From Phymorhynchus buccinoides (lineage: Eukaryota; Mollusca; Gastropoda; Neogastropoda; Raphitomidae), in contig CM065682.1 of assembly GCA_017654935.2 (NCBI GenBank), positions 80,196,633 through 80,260,632 of the forward strand: a stretch of DNA of 64,000 nt, written 5' to 3'. The position numbers and the translations under genes were made by a program. Numbering within the stretch: the stretch's first letter is position 1; each line of letters begins with the position of its first letter. This document shows, one piece after another, positions 21,982 to 33,704 of this stretch. The notes under the pieces were generated by a model that was given only the letters and a program-made list of their open reading frames with translations, was not told where the DNA came from and did no database searches.

Positions 21982-22945
21982 TTATTGTCTTCCCCTGTTC
22001 CTGGGGAATCCCCGGTGTGTCCTGGTGCCCCGCCCGCTGTGGCTGAAGTTCCCCCGGTGGTTGTGGGGAAAACTGTGGCCTAAAAAAGACTTTCTGCTGG
22101 TGGTGTTCCGTTTGTAGGGGTGTGCTCTGTATGATCCTGAGTGTTGGGGTTGGGACTGTGGTTTTGCTTTGTATGACTCTTTGGCTGTTTTAATGTGTCT
22201 TTCAATGTCCTCCCCAAACAGTTGGTCAGTGACAGATATTTTTTTCATTGCCACAGATGGAGCAAAGTCTTTTAGCAAAGACGGTTGTAGTTGGTATCGC
22301 CTACGCAGCGAAAGTTCGTGCTGTGCCGTTCCCAGGAAGGCCAAGGATATCTCCATTCACAGAGAGAGCTTTGTTTACCTCTTGAGTCAAGAGTGTGTCG
22401 CTGGCGCCATGTGTGCGTGAGCCACTGGCCACGTCGCTGGCGAATGTGTGCAGTGATTGGCTGCTGCTAATGAGCGCTGCAGATGCCTTGGCCAGTATGC
22501 TTTGCACGTGGTGTAGCCGCTTGTCAGCGTTTCGAGAGGCCCTGTCGAGGTTACATTTTTGTGTGATTGCTTTCCCGTTGATATAGTTCGGGGCTCTGAT
22601 CTCCGTGCAGTTCTCGGGGATAAGGTACTTTTGGAGTTTTGTATCCACACTTTGTTCAGACATTGGGGTCCGAAATCTATTCTGAACTATGTGGGCCAGT
22701 TTTGGGTCAACAGCAGGTCCTAGCTGTTCAGATTTTTCCAGCTCGTTCTCCAAAACTGAGAAAATGTTATTCTTATCGCTATCAGTTCTCATGCACCTCG
22801 ACACAAAATGCAGCTTCGCTTTCTTCATCTCTGCTCGCGCCCTGTCCGGGAAAACAGCCGCCCACACTACTAGGCCTATTGTCAGCACGGGCAGAATATC
22901 GTGTTGGTGATCACCAAACGCAGCCGCCACTTCAGTTTTTTCCAC
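21982..22945 (-). pseudogene. DIRS Gag-like ORF
   Basis: ATG at 22945 opens 214 residues. The conserved DIRS Gag section LGLPGNGTARTF is followed in another frame by HELSLRRRYQLQPSLL and SVTDQLFGEDIERHIK. One frameshift at about 22310-22350 joins them. The C-terminus is basic and rich in Arg, Ser and His (HRGNFSHSGRGTRTHRG), fitting nucleic-acid binding. It is separated from the RT frame by about 20 bp. A 420-bp leader precedes it. Confidence 0.8.
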
Positions 22946-23309
22946 TTTCGACTCTCCGGTGTATCACTTTGCTCTACTAGTTTGTGGCACCCCTCCCTCC
23001 TTGCCTTCCGAATGGTATTGGTATCCGCATCACGTACTACCTCGTGCCAGACCTTCTGGCGATTCCGCCATTATTAAGCAACGGTTCGTACCCTTTTACT
23101 TGTTATCACCACACTATCCGCCCATACTGAGTCACATAACCCTCATCACCACTCTAAAATCGTCCCCATTTATCCCCAACCCCTGGTTTTGCTTATGAAA
23201 TGATGGCCTGAGCAACCTAAAACCAAATCGTTTTTTGCAGATTTTTGTCGAGATGTCTAGGTTCCTGCAAGGTCAACAAGCGCGCGTTCAAAACGTTGAT
23301 GAAGTATGC

Positions 23310-23365
23310 ATGCCGCCCCTTCTATTCATTGGACACTGACGTTCAGCTGCATGCTGAGGTCAAAT
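23310..23365. repeat. DIRS right inverted terminal repeat
   Basis: GCCGCCCCTTCTATTCATTG matches the left repeat in inverse orientation, and GACGTTCAGCTGCATGCTGA is complementary to the internal region at 18981-19005. The last shared bases are CAAAT at 23361-23365. Confidence 0.88.
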
Positions 23366-24454
23366 AACAGCATGCGGTCCACCAGACTTAGAGTGGGAAC
23401 CGGAATCCCCCTGGTTTGTTTTTGTTTGGTTTGTTGTCTGTCTCCCTCGGTGTTTATGTAGCGATGTCCAAGCAAAACAACAATCAGTTTTTGATGTGAA
23501 CAGTACTTTGTAAGGCACTAACTAGTACCACCTAGACCCACATATGTTTTCGTCATTTGTATTATATGGCCTTATCATTGTTTTATTTGTTATGGAAGGT
23601 AGGCTTTAGAATGGAAAAGCCTCCCAATGGATATAGAAGGCTTCCTTTTGCAATTACAAAAAGGTTATGTTTGGGAGCCCCAAATCTGACCATGATACTG
23701 ATAATAAACCGCTTTATTTACTTGACACTGATTGCAACAAATCTAAGTATTGGCAACCTTCAAATTTCATCCAAACGAGAAAATTAACAGTATCAATAAT
23801 TATTGCATGAGCCAACAAACGGCAGTATCTGTAGATACTTTCCTGCTGTATGCTAGCATCACACACTACACACCAAGTGTAAAACCACAAACTTTGTACT
23901 AGCTTAGTTGCAGAAGAGATCCCATTTGGTTCATGCAACATGCCACTGTGTAAGTAAGAAGTGTGCAGCATTTGGGCTCTTTATCTCAATTATTATTGGA
24001 TATCAATTAATGTGCCTAGCACCACAAAAGGACATTGGACTATGTCAAATCATGAACCATTCTGAGATAATGGTACAGCTAGAAACTTCATACATTCTCT
24101 TTCAAATGATTATAGAAACCTTCTTGTAACGTTTTCCGTTTAGAGTATATGTTATAGCATTGAGTTGGTTGTACTGTCGGCCATTTTGTGAGAATCACAA
24201 TCTAAGTTTAGGCCTGAGCTGTAAATGTGCATCGACTACTCATTTTAAAACCTTTTTTGCGTATTTAGAGCCATAACAGGGATTGTCCGTTGATAACGTA
24301 TAAAAGATAGGATGTTAGAGAGAACGAAAATACTCATAACTAAAAATTGATAAAGAACGAAAGATTTTTGACTTTGCAAGCCTGTTGTGTTAAACTACCC
24401 GTGGAATTAATGCCCTTTCGTAGTTCTGCCTCAATGTTACAAACCAAATAAAGC
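23366..24454. other. Unassigned AT-rich sequence
   Basis: Flank of the DIRS insertion. Short frames occur but none shows a recognisable domain. Confidence 0.45.
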
Positions 24455-24590
24455 GCTGCTAATCATAATTGTGCAATTTAATCACTTGTTTTGCCAGTTA
24501 CCCGTACTCAAGCTAGGTATCGAAAAAGTATTAAGCAAAGCCAAGTCATCATGTTGGTAAGTTTCAAATCTTTCTGCATCAAAATCAGTC
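24455..24590 (+). repeat. Dispersed repeat family 3, copy 2
   Basis: Ordered matches to 9470-9640, including ATCACTTGTTTTGCCAG and AGCAAAGCCAAG. Family unknown. Confidence 0.65.
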
Positions 24591-25029
24591 ACTGCTTTTT
24601 AAATGGACAAGGCATTTTTTATGCCAGTTAGGTTGTACTGGTGCCTTAAATTACGATTTGATTTATTTAGGTACGGTGTTTCCGATACGGCCTTAACAGT
24701 GAATATGGAGTAACATATACATTAGAAGAACTGGCTGTACAATCTGCATTTACTACCTTGTTAACTGTTGAAGAAGCCCCTATGGAATACATAAACCATG
24801 TCCTTTCTCGTTTTTTGTCTATACCCCCCTTCCCCCCTCCCTGCTCCATAAATGGCCCCCTACACGCAAACGCAACAAGGTAATTACGCCGTCAACCTTA
24901 ATGAACGTTATTCATTTTGCAGAGTCTGTGCAGTAATACTCTCCCTTGCGCCGGTTTGCACTAAATCAGTGCTTTTCCATAGATCTATTACACTATTTTC
25001 TTTACTTGTCTGGAAAATTGGTTATACTC

Positions 25030-25330
25030 CTTGCCGTTACGGTGGCTGTTGCTCCCACGCTGGTTATTCTAGCCCCCAACTCGCAACCACACCCTGTTGT
25101 CGGTCGCCGAAAACCTAGAAATCGCAGCCCAAGGCATCGGGGGAATCTGTGTTTAAGCGTCATGAGGCAACAACCCAGATGAGACGCTGCATTGCTGTGA
25201 GCACTTCGTGAGTTCAATGGAGCCTGCTCTGGCCATATACACGGAAAACTCATCTACTAAGCTCCCTACTGATGACAATAATGTCTTAGTCGCTGGAGCA
25301 GCGTGAGTAGGTCCCCTTCCGGGCGACCCA
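25030..25330 (+). repeat. Dispersed repeat family 2, copy 3, diverged
   Basis: GTTGCTCCCACGCTG, CCAACTCGCAACCAC, GAGGCAACAACC and GGAGCCTGCTCTG occur in the same order as at 56410-56600, with more mismatches. Its right third has diverged or is absent. Confidence 0.65.
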
Positions 25331-25554
25331 TCACGTCCTTCCATCTACATCTCCCGCGAAAACTCCCCATGCCCCGTGCTTTGACCCTTACGTACCAATC
25401 ACATGAACCGCATTGGAATTAGAACTTGAGCTCTACCAGTTCACCTGAACGCCACATGAAAGGTAACATAATTTGATACATTCTCCTTTTTGATGATTGA
25501 TAGAGATGAGGGGGGTGGGGAGTGATTATCTGTATGAACATGAGGGTGATGCTA

Positions 25555-25912
25555 TGGATTCTTTATTGTATCTGAGACTTGCATGACGGGATGTACTTCA
25601 CACTTCCTTCATAATGTATCCATCGTTAACCAGGCCCGATGACAACACACAACTGCGTGTTTTGCTGGAATTAGAACAACACTCAGAGTCGCATCCTCCA
25701 CGTGGATGAACTCGATGTGTGGTTTCCATTCCTTCTTCTTTTTTTTTACCGGGGTTTCAGTCTTCTCCTGAGCCCATAGCACACTCAGCTTCTTGTAGGA
25801 GTCGGTCCAGGAACGAAGCAAAACGAGACCAACTCTCTCTCCTGATGGGATTCGAACAAGACCTCCCAGCCGACATAGTCCGAGACACTACCACTGCGCC
25901 CTGCTTCCTCGC
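25555..25912 (-). mobile_element. tRNA-derived SINE
   Basis: On the minus strand GGCGCAGTGG (25891-25900) fits an A box and GTTCGAATCCC (25847-25857) a B box, about 33 bases apart as in a tRNA. A body of about 250 bp, with an A-run near 25740, follows downstream, ending near a CAATAAAGAATCC tail. A tRNA-like head with a long unrelated body is the SINE layout. The head is too diverged for a working tRNA. A functional tRNA gene is unlikely because the acceptor stem does not pair well by eye. Confidence 0.65.
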
Positions 25913-25919
25913 GACGGCG

Positions 25920-26705
25920 AAGGGCGATAATCTTTATAGGTGGCGCATGAAAGTCGACGGTCAACGAGTCAGGGGCGGATAATTTTCAGTACAAACCACT
26001 TTAACTCGTTGTCTGGTTGTGTCCTCGGCAGAACTACATAATCCGAATGGATTTCAAATGAGTTAATGAGTTCTGTTTGGATGCCGTTTGAGGCATCATT
26101 GTTCGGGCTCACTCATACCACTTCATTATCTGCTACATCGCTTCTATTCTCTAACGAAGGCACATTCAAAGAACCACATCAACAGATAAACCCACACGGG
26201 AACTTCAAGCTAAAGATATTCAAGTGAACACTATAGACAGTGCTTGCTTGGTTAATTTCCTAAATGTCCCAAATTCAACCTTTTGAAAGCTTACCTAAAC
26301 TATTGAAATTGCGACTGTAGATTTATTACAAGACTATTAACAAATCGTTTGCTATCCACCACCTTCTAACTTCACGGAAAGATGGACCCAACCAGTAAAT
26401 AATTACAGCTAGAATTATGACTTCTGAGCAATTCTGTCAGGCTACGTCTGACACAAATCCGCGTCTTCTTCAAGAGTTGGTTTTCCTTTTTACGTCACGC
26501 CGGTATTGCCGTCTATATTGCTTCTCATGATGTTGTATCATATGTGTTTGTAGACGCATTGCTGTGGTTTTCCTCTGGTTGTTTTTCCCTGCACGAGTTT
26601 TTTGATTTCAGCAACAAGTACTGGTCCAATAAATGTTATTCTCTGGAACTTCGAAGGCAGCTGGTAGCAAGAATGGGTATACAATCTATTTTTTTTTTTA
26701 AACTC
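25920..26705. other. Unassigned sequence
   Basis: No gene or repeat recognised. The part after 26680 leads into the CA/GT tract. Confidence 0.45.
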
Positions 26706-26709
26706 TCAC

Positions 26710-27420
26710 TCTCTCTATATGCGTGCGTGTGTCTGTGTCATATGTGTGTGCGTATGTGAGGTGCATGTGTGTTGTATGCATTGTGTGTGGTGTGTGTGTG
26801 TGTGTGTGCGTGCGTGCGTGCGTCGTGCGTGTAAGTCTCGTCGCCTCTCTCTTGATTTAATCTCATTCTGCTCTCGCTACACACGAACTCAGTAACAAAA
26901 CAAACGCACACTGATAGAACAATGCCTTCCCCATATGTAAGTGTGTATAGGTAACCGCGTTGATAACGTTTTAGACATGCACTCGCGCACACGCACACGC
27001 ACGCACATGCGCGCGACCACGCACGACGCACGCACACGCACACACACACACACCACAACCACACACACACGACAAACACACAACCAATGCAAGTCACCAA
27101 CAAGACACGCGCGCACCATTCCTCACACACACACACACACACACACAGTGACACACACACACATACACCGGACACACATCACACACACACACTCCACACC
27201 ACCCACCACACACACACACCACATTCACAACACACCACCACTGACACCAGACGCACCTCGTACCACATACTTTCCTGCTGTGCAACAGCACAGAATAAAA
27301 GCACAACAATAGCAAACAGTATGGCCCTAAACGAGCACGACGCGCACGCACACTGTCCACAACCGCATCACACGCGCGCACCATACACTGTAACAACACA
27401 CACACATACAGACAGACAAG
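26710..27420. repeat. Mixed GT / CA microsatellite block
   Basis: GT-rich to about 26830, then CA-rich from about 26980 to 27420 on the same strand, with CG steps. The change from GT to CA gives inverted complementarity that could fold. Open frames here (Thr/His or Cys/Val) are low complexity. Confidence 0.95.
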
Positions 27421-28140
27421 ATGGTGGACACACGCACAGCTAATTGGACATCTGTTGGCAGTTTTCGTGAGTCAAAAGCAAATGATGTCAAAAAGTCCTC
27501 CACAGATTTACAACGCCTTAAACACATCCGCCTGCGACATGGCGTTCGTCAACGTTATTGGGGCGTGAATCGTCACAAGCTTGATCGTCACTGCTCTTTG
27601 TCTTTGGTTTTAGATTTACCATGTAGTGAATTGCTTAGTGTTGTTGAATACTGTTTTAGTTAGTTTGTTTTAAAAGTCACTTGAGTTCCAGCTCTATTTA
27701 TTTATTATGTAAATTGTTGTTTTTAAAAATTTGGTTTATGTCATTGGTAACAACTTTCGTGTTTTTCAATGGAATTGTCGATCAATCGCCGACAAACTCG
27801 TCCATTTAGTACAACATCTGTGGCTGATGAAAAGTATCATGTTTTATAGTCCCAGTCACTGCATTTTAAAAAAGAAAAGTTCCTATTTAGATAATTATTA
27901 TTTCCTCCTATCATTCAAAAGGAATACACTAGCGGGAACTTCTCAGTCATTATGGACATAACAGGGGTAAATTACACTCTGTGCCCTAGCCCTGTTCCAC
28001 CAGATTTACCTTGTACATTCTTGTGGTCTGTGACAGTCAATTGGATAACATCTATTAACTGTATTTCTGTATTACCAAAGGACCAGATGAATAATACACT
28101 GAATGGATGGTACATTCTAGCAGATACAGGTTAAAAAAAG
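27421..28140 (+). pseudogene. Non-LTR retrotransposon ORF2 start (endonuclease fragment)
   Basis: At 27731 the frame enters NNFRVFQWNCRSIADKL, the conserved first strand of an APE-type endonuclease in Jockey/CR1-group elements (W-N-C-R-S-I). Then come KKSSYLDNYYF and, after a break near 27950, PPDLPCTFLWSVTV and INCISVLPKDQMNNTLN, which fit the middle of the same domain (family form YLPPN). Catalytic residues after this are not visible. Positions 27421-27663 upstream are open (RLKHIRLRHGVRQRYWG) and may be the tail of the preceding ORF. The element is truncated at 28140. Confidence 0.65.
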
Positions 28141-29600
28141 GTACTCATAACTACCTCTCGATTAATATGAAAGTAGTTATGCTGCAAAATGTGTACTATT
28201 CATTTGTATGTTACTCATTTTTTAAAGAAGACGTTAAGTTAGATACTGAACATGACTTTGTTTAAAGAGCTAAAACAATTCACGTCTTTGCAACCAATTA
28301 ATTCTCTTTGTTTCAGATATTATTCTGATAAGGAATTAAAATAGAGATTGCAGCTAAGCCATCTTTTTCCCAGTATCGCCTTGTGAAGTGCTGACGAACG
28401 GTCTATCTCAAAACGAATAAGAACACAATAAGCAGGTATCTGGCATTACTCCGAAATTAAACTTCCTGCTTTTTGATATTTGATCATACATATGTTAACA
28501 AAGTTCAATCTCCAATCATATTAAAAAACTTAGTTACTTACTATAGAATTGTTATAGTGGATGAATAAATAACCATATGGAGTCCTGGTTCTTCAAATGT
28601 AATCGGGCATCATTTGTATACCCTCGTTAAACTAGGGAAACGTATTATATAGGTCATATTATTCATTTATTACTGCAGAATTGTAGCTATTTTAATGGCA
28701 GTGACGCTATACTGGCAGAATTACCTATAATGCTTGTAAAATATGGTACTTTTGTGTAGATTCGAATCAGCATTACAAGCTATCAAATGACAATGTTAAA
28801 TAAACGCTTGAAATGATAATAGAGATCAACTTATTTTAGTAATCAATTATCGAGTAAAGACATTATGTAACTTTTATTTGGTCCCTTCGCCATTGTGGAA
28901 TTACTCAATGCATTGGTTGATCTACAGCTGAAGTGCAGTGCGTAATTCGAGGGAACGGTTCAACTAATGTGAAATTTAGATCTGCATGAATTTATAACAT
29001 TGAAAAAACTATCCACAGATAATTTTGACAAGGCATGATATACTTCAGACAGTCAATATTCTCGCTATTGATAACAGGCTCAAGTACAATGATTCCTACT
29101 TAATTTTAAAAACAGCTCAAGGGACAGTTCAAGACAATGCGTATATTTGAAGTTTAAAATTCGTTGAAAGCTTTTAAACACTTTTCTAACAGACTTAAGT
29201 GTTATATGGGTATCAAGGTTCTATAATCTTGCTCCTATTTGTCTAAATTAAGAACGAATCCAAACTGGTAGTGAATTGACATGACCATCAACCTGCCTTT
29301 AATACCATTGAAAAATCTTAAACAAACTTTACCTCCTTACACGTTTTTTTGTTCGAATCGCGCACATAAGTCCTGTTTGATTTTTCTTTGAGTTACTATA
29401 GCATTGTTGGTTTAAATTGGCGTTATTATTTTTGTTGTAGCCGATTTAGAAATTAAGACACCTTGTTTAACTCTTCATGTTACATAGTCAGTTTGAAATG
29501 TTCTTAGCCCCCCATCGTTATTGTCTGCTAATATGTATTTTTACATGCACTCAGATTTTGTATGAATAGAGTGTAAGGGAAAACACATAAATAACACGAC
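28141..29600. other. Unassigned AT-rich sequence
   Basis: About 1.5 kb of AT-rich DNA with no long frames and no repeat I can recognise. Confidence 0.5.
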
Positions 29601-29779
29601 CAGCACGCACTCACACACACTCTCCCTCAATAGCTATCGGCTGTAGGCTTAATTATTTTCACACAACTTTTTTGTGTGTGTTTGTGTGCGTGTGTGTGTG
29701 TCCTATATCACTTGCGGTGACACCGTAAAACTAAGAAACGACGCTCCCCACATTTAAGCTCTCAGCTTCCTCCCTCTGT

Positions 29780-29811
29780 TTCTCTCTCTCTCTCTCTCCC
29801 GTCTCGTATCT

Positions 29812-29872
<61 letters not shown>
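29780..29872. repeat. (CT)n microsatellite
   Basis: CT tract with few interruptions, preceded at about 29675-29700 by a short GT tract. Confidence 0.97.
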
Positions 29873-30194
29873 AGTTCTTTGCAATCAATATAAACCCCTG
29901 CCTTGCTTGCTACCCGTCAGAGAATAAATCAGCCAACAGTCAACTAGATATAGATCTAGGTGACGAGCTCAGTGAGCGGCACTGCAGCCACCAGTCTTTG
30001 ACACTGACTACCAGGAACTCCAAAGGGCCAGACACACGACATGCGAACCGCATCTGAATGCGATGAGATTTTGACGACGAATTCATGAATTGGGTCTGCT
30101 TGAGTATATTATTATACAGCGACAGTAGTAGAATTATTTTTTTTATAGACGGAAGTAGTTCACGCGAATCCATGACTCACTAAGTAGTCAATAA

Positions 30195-30545
30195 GTAGTA
30201 TTAGTAGTAGTAGTAGTAGTAGTAGTAGTAAGTAGTAGTAGTAGTAGTAGGTAGTAGTAAAGTAGTAGTAGTAGTAGTGGTGATAAGTAGTAGTAGTAGC
30301 CATAGTAGTAGCAGTAGTAGTAGCAGTAATAGTAGTGGTCGTAGTTCGTAATAGTAAAGCAAAGAATGTTCGTCTCATGGGCAAAATGTGACTGAAATTT
30401 TCTTTATTTCATGAGTTAATTGGCATAGGCTTCTTACCCGTCACGTTGGCTTTTTTACCCCGTCTTACCCTAGTAGTAGTAGTAAGTAGTAGTAGTAGTT
30501 GTAGTAGTAGTAGTAGCAGTAGTAGTAAGTAGTAGTTGTGAGTAG
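30195..30545. repeat. (TAG)n trinucleotide repeat in two blocks
   Basis: Interrupted TAG/GTA repeats at 30195-30355 and 30472-30545, separated by one copy of the foldback unit. The Thr/Tyr-rich frame on the minus strand is a by-product. Confidence 0.95.
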
Positions 30546-30771
30546 GAGGAAGACGGGGTGTAAAGCCCATGGGCGGGTAAGAAGCCCATGGCCAATATAT
30601 CTCATGAAATAGAGCAAATTTCAGTCAAATTTGCCCATGAGACGAGTGTTAATGTTTAGCAATTCGTCTCATGGGCCAAATTTTGGACCTGAAATTTTAC
30701 TTTATTTCATGAGATAATTATGGCATGGGCTTCTTACCCGCCCAGGCGCTTTTTGCCCCCGTCTTACCCTA
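30369..30771. mobile_element. Foldback element: three copies of a 100-bp unit, one inverted
   Basis: The unit runs from TTCGTCTCATGGGC through TTTATTTCATGAG and GGCTTCTTACCCG to CCCCGTCTTACCCT. Copies are 30369-30471 (plus), 30548-30645 (minus) and 30664-30771 (plus). The last two are separated by only 18 bp and form a near-perfect hairpin of about 100 bp per arm. Such long inverted arms are typical of foldback transposons or of MITEs with long terminal repeats. No coding sequence is present. Confidence 0.8.
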
Positions 30772-31270
30772 ATAGAAGAATCAACAGTAGCAGGGGTAAG
30801 CTTAGAGCCTACCTCTTAACATGTAAGCGGACCGAAACGGGCTCAAGCTGAGGATTGATATAGCGATCTATATGCAAATATTACATTTTGTGTCAGGTAC
30901 AAGCGCTAAACCTTATTAGCATCAATTAATTAAGTCTCTTCTTCTTTCTTCCTCATGGTGCTTCTATGCGTCTGCTACTACTAGCAGTACTAGCGTCAGT
31001 GTGTTTATGTAGTACAAAGTGTTCGTAGGCCTGTGTGAGTGCATACATGCATGTATATGTGTGCATCCATGTAGTATACAACTATGTGTGCCCGTGCCAA
31101 CACATGAGTGTATTATGCTTGTGTACAGGCTAAGTTTGGATATAAATCAATGCTCAAAATAAAGGATGCTATCCTAAGGTTTAACCTGGGTATATTAGCT
31201 TGATCCGTTTCGGCCCGTTTCGGTGTTTAGAAGCACCGCAGTAGCAGCAGCAATGGCAACAGCATCAATA
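30772..31270. other. Unassigned sequence
   Basis: No gene recognised. The phrase TCCGTTTCGGCCCGTTTCGG near 31205 has a counterpart, GGACCGAAACGGGCTCAAGC near 30830, in inverse orientation; together they may bound a small element. Confidence 0.4.
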
Positions 31271-31276
31271 GTAATA

Positions 31277-32909
31277 CAGTGAAACCCGCTTTATGTCAAG
31301 TGCCTTAGGACCACCAAATGACTTGAAATTATCCGAGTTCTCGGTTAATTTCAAGTTTTTGCCTAATCCAACACAAAATTGAAATTAATCGAACAAAGTT
31401 TAAATTAACAACGCAAGACGGGGGAGAAAGGAATTATTTCATAGTATGGATATTTTCACATTGAGTTATGTGTTTAGAAAGTGTACACTTGTATATTTTA
31501 TTATATTTTACCAGAACTACAAACTGTTCTACTTTGGGCTAAATGGTGTTTGAACCTTCATCTCATATAAGTGCTAAGGTCTATACTGTATTTGAGAAAA
31601 TTGCGGGCGGACGGACGGATTTTGTAGTGTGTGTGTGTGTTGTTTGTTTGTGTGCGTTGTTGTGCGGGAGAATGTGTGTGCGCATGTGTGCCTGCGTGCG
31701 TGCGTGCGTTGGTGTGTGTGTTAGATAAAGTGAAACATTAGCTCTCTTGTTTGCAATGAGGCTTTATACTGCTTCTTCAAGTTGCCCAAGGGCGATAATT
31801 TTTATGTAGGTGACGCTTTCACGTGAGGCCCTCTGTTCACACTTGAGAGAGAAAAGAGAGGAGAGAGAGAGAGAGGGGGGGGTGAGAGAGAGACAGAGGG
31901 AGAGAGACACAGGGAGAGAGAGGACCCAAGAGAGACGAGAGAGAGAGATAGAGGGACAAAGAAACAGAGAGAGAAAGACAGAGACACAGAGATAGAGAGA
32001 GAGAGAGAGAGAGGAGGGAGGGAGGGAGGAGAGAGAGAGATAGAGAGAACGAAGGAGAGAGAGACTGCGAGACAGAGAGTGAGAGAAGGATGAGAGAGAA
32101 AACAGAGAGAGAGAAGGGGGAGAGAAAGAGGGAGAGATAGAGACAGAGACAGACAGAAGGAGTGAGAGCTAGTGAGAGAGACATTGCCTCCACGCACTGA
32201 CTTAATTCTATTTTCCTTTTTAAAGTAAGTGTAGCGTGCTTCACTTTCTTGTCCGCCATCTTACTCTGTTATGAGCATCTCCCGGCGACAGCCAAACAAA
32301 AAAAAAAACTGCCCGTATCTGATCTGATCGACACTCCCCTTTCTCCTGCTCCCTCAGACCAGGGTTCAAACAAAGGTTAAAAACATACAAACACACACAC
32401 CACACATCACACACACACACACATACATACATACTTTCAAATCACACACACACACTACAACACACACACCAACACACACACACACCAGGGGGTTGATCTG
32501 ATTGACACTTCCTCTCGACCGAGTCAAAGTCAGATGACACACAGTGACAGGTACATGTGCACAAGCGTCAGAGATTTTAGACAAGCCAGGGACCAAACTT
32601 GAAGTAAAAGTGTGTTGACTTGAAATAAGGCGAGCAAAAAAAAAAGAATTTAGCCGATCTCCTCCTCTTAAAAAAATGTGTTGACATTAAATTAACCAAG
32701 CACTTGAAATTAACGGGGTTTCACTTCAGTTGGGACCGAGATTTTACTTGAAATTAACCGATAATTGAAATTAACCGATAATTGAAATTAACCGAATTAT
32801 CCAGGGTTTTGAAACAGATAGAAAGTAGGCCTTTGGCCGGGACCTTAGAATGACTTGAAGTTATCCCGAAATAGAAAATAACTGAGTTGAAATAAAGAGG
32901 GTTTCACTG
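31277..32909. mobile_element. Non-autonomous TIR element with TA target (pogo/mariner-like)
   Basis: The left end CAGTGAAACCCGCTTTATG at 31277 follows TA, and the right end TAAAGAGGGTTTCACTG at 32909 is followed by TA. CAGT-type ends with a duplicated TA indicate the Tc1/mariner/pogo superfamily. Subterminal GAAATTAACCG motifs repeat on both sides. A second inner end (GGGGTTTCACTT near 32705) suggests nesting or internal duplication. The middle holds GT and GA microsatellites and no transposase. Confidence 0.7.
31625..32480. repeat. GT, GA and CA microsatellites inside the TIR element
   Basis: GT-rich at 31625-31720, GA-rich at 31845-32180, CA-rich at 32390-32485. All open frames here are low complexity. 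Confidence 0.95.
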
Positions 32910-33339
32910 TAGCAGTGTTCTTGCAGAAATGTTTGTTGTTGTAGTTGTTAGTATCGTTGTTGTAGCGTTGTTGTAAATATTAGTACTGAAGGTGATGTAG
33001 GTCTCGTAGTCAGTTCACGCCTTTTTAGTTTTCTTGATACTTGTCATAGGTACAGACTGGTGGATTGCAAATTCCTAAACCACGAAATAGCGGAAAGAGC
33101 AAAAATCGAAGTGGACAGGTTGATTCATAAAACTCACCAAAAAAGTAAGGGGACAAACTGTTTCGTACCAGTCCTTAGTGTTAGTTATGGATGCTCAAAA
33201 GTAGCCATCGTTACAACGGCGTTTAAAGACACACTGACCAACCATGATTAAGTCCCTTGGTTTTTTGTCTGGGTAGCTGTGACCCCACATAGAAATGTCC
33301 CCAACTTCAAAAATGTGGCTGCTCTTTAAAATGATGTTT

Positions 33340-33470
33340 CGTGTATTGAATTCGGGGGCATTTGTATGGTGAGTCAGAACCTGATCAAAACAAGATTTCT
33401 GACCAGCTATAAGAGGGAAAACCGTGAAACCGTGATTTTGACACGTGATCTGGTGGGTTTTAAATAATTG
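33340..33470 (+). repeat. Dispersed segment shared with 7240-7360
   Basis: CTGATCAAAACAAGATTT, AGAGGGAAAAC, AACCGTGATTTTGACACG and a GGGTTTTAA block follow the order seen at 7270-7355. It links this locus to the 150-bp array near 7 kb. Confidence 0.6.
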
Positions 33471-33704
33471 CCGTTTTAACAAAAAGCATAGGTCTGTTCA
33501 GATTTGAGTCCATATGCCTACCGGTGGCGACATGCAATGTGTAATCTGATTCGACGAGCTCGACACGGTAATTGAAGCACGGTTAATTGAGCGAAAACAT
33601 TGGCTCCCGGATCCTTTACTCAAATGGCTTTTTATCACCCGTTAACATAAGCCTGTAGAAAGGGCCGAATAGTAAAATGTTATGGGAGCTGTACTATAAA
33701 TGAG

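Larger units (their letters stand above)
18641..23365 (-). mobile_element. DIRS-like tyrosine-recombinase retrotransposon, nearly full length
   Basis: About 4.7 kb on the minus strand: Gag-like ORF, RT/RNase H ORF, overlapping tyrosine recombinase ORF, and the terminal architecture specific to DIRS elements. The internal complementary region at 18889-19014 is the reverse complement of the two outer ends joined together: positions 18889-18976 match the left end (18641-18733) and 18974-19014 match the right end (23325-23365). An AAT is shared at the inferred joint. DIRS elements replicate through a circular intermediate made on this guide and integrate by recombinase without a target duplication. 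I see no methyltransferase domain. The ORFs carry several breaks, so this copy is probably inactive but fairly young. Confidence 0.93.

Noticed and set aside
24669..24855. Plus-strand stretch after TTTATTTAG that reads LEELAVQSAFTTLLTVEEAP and onward, looking like an exon
   Set aside because: No donor, no partner exon and no recognised domain; it may be chance.
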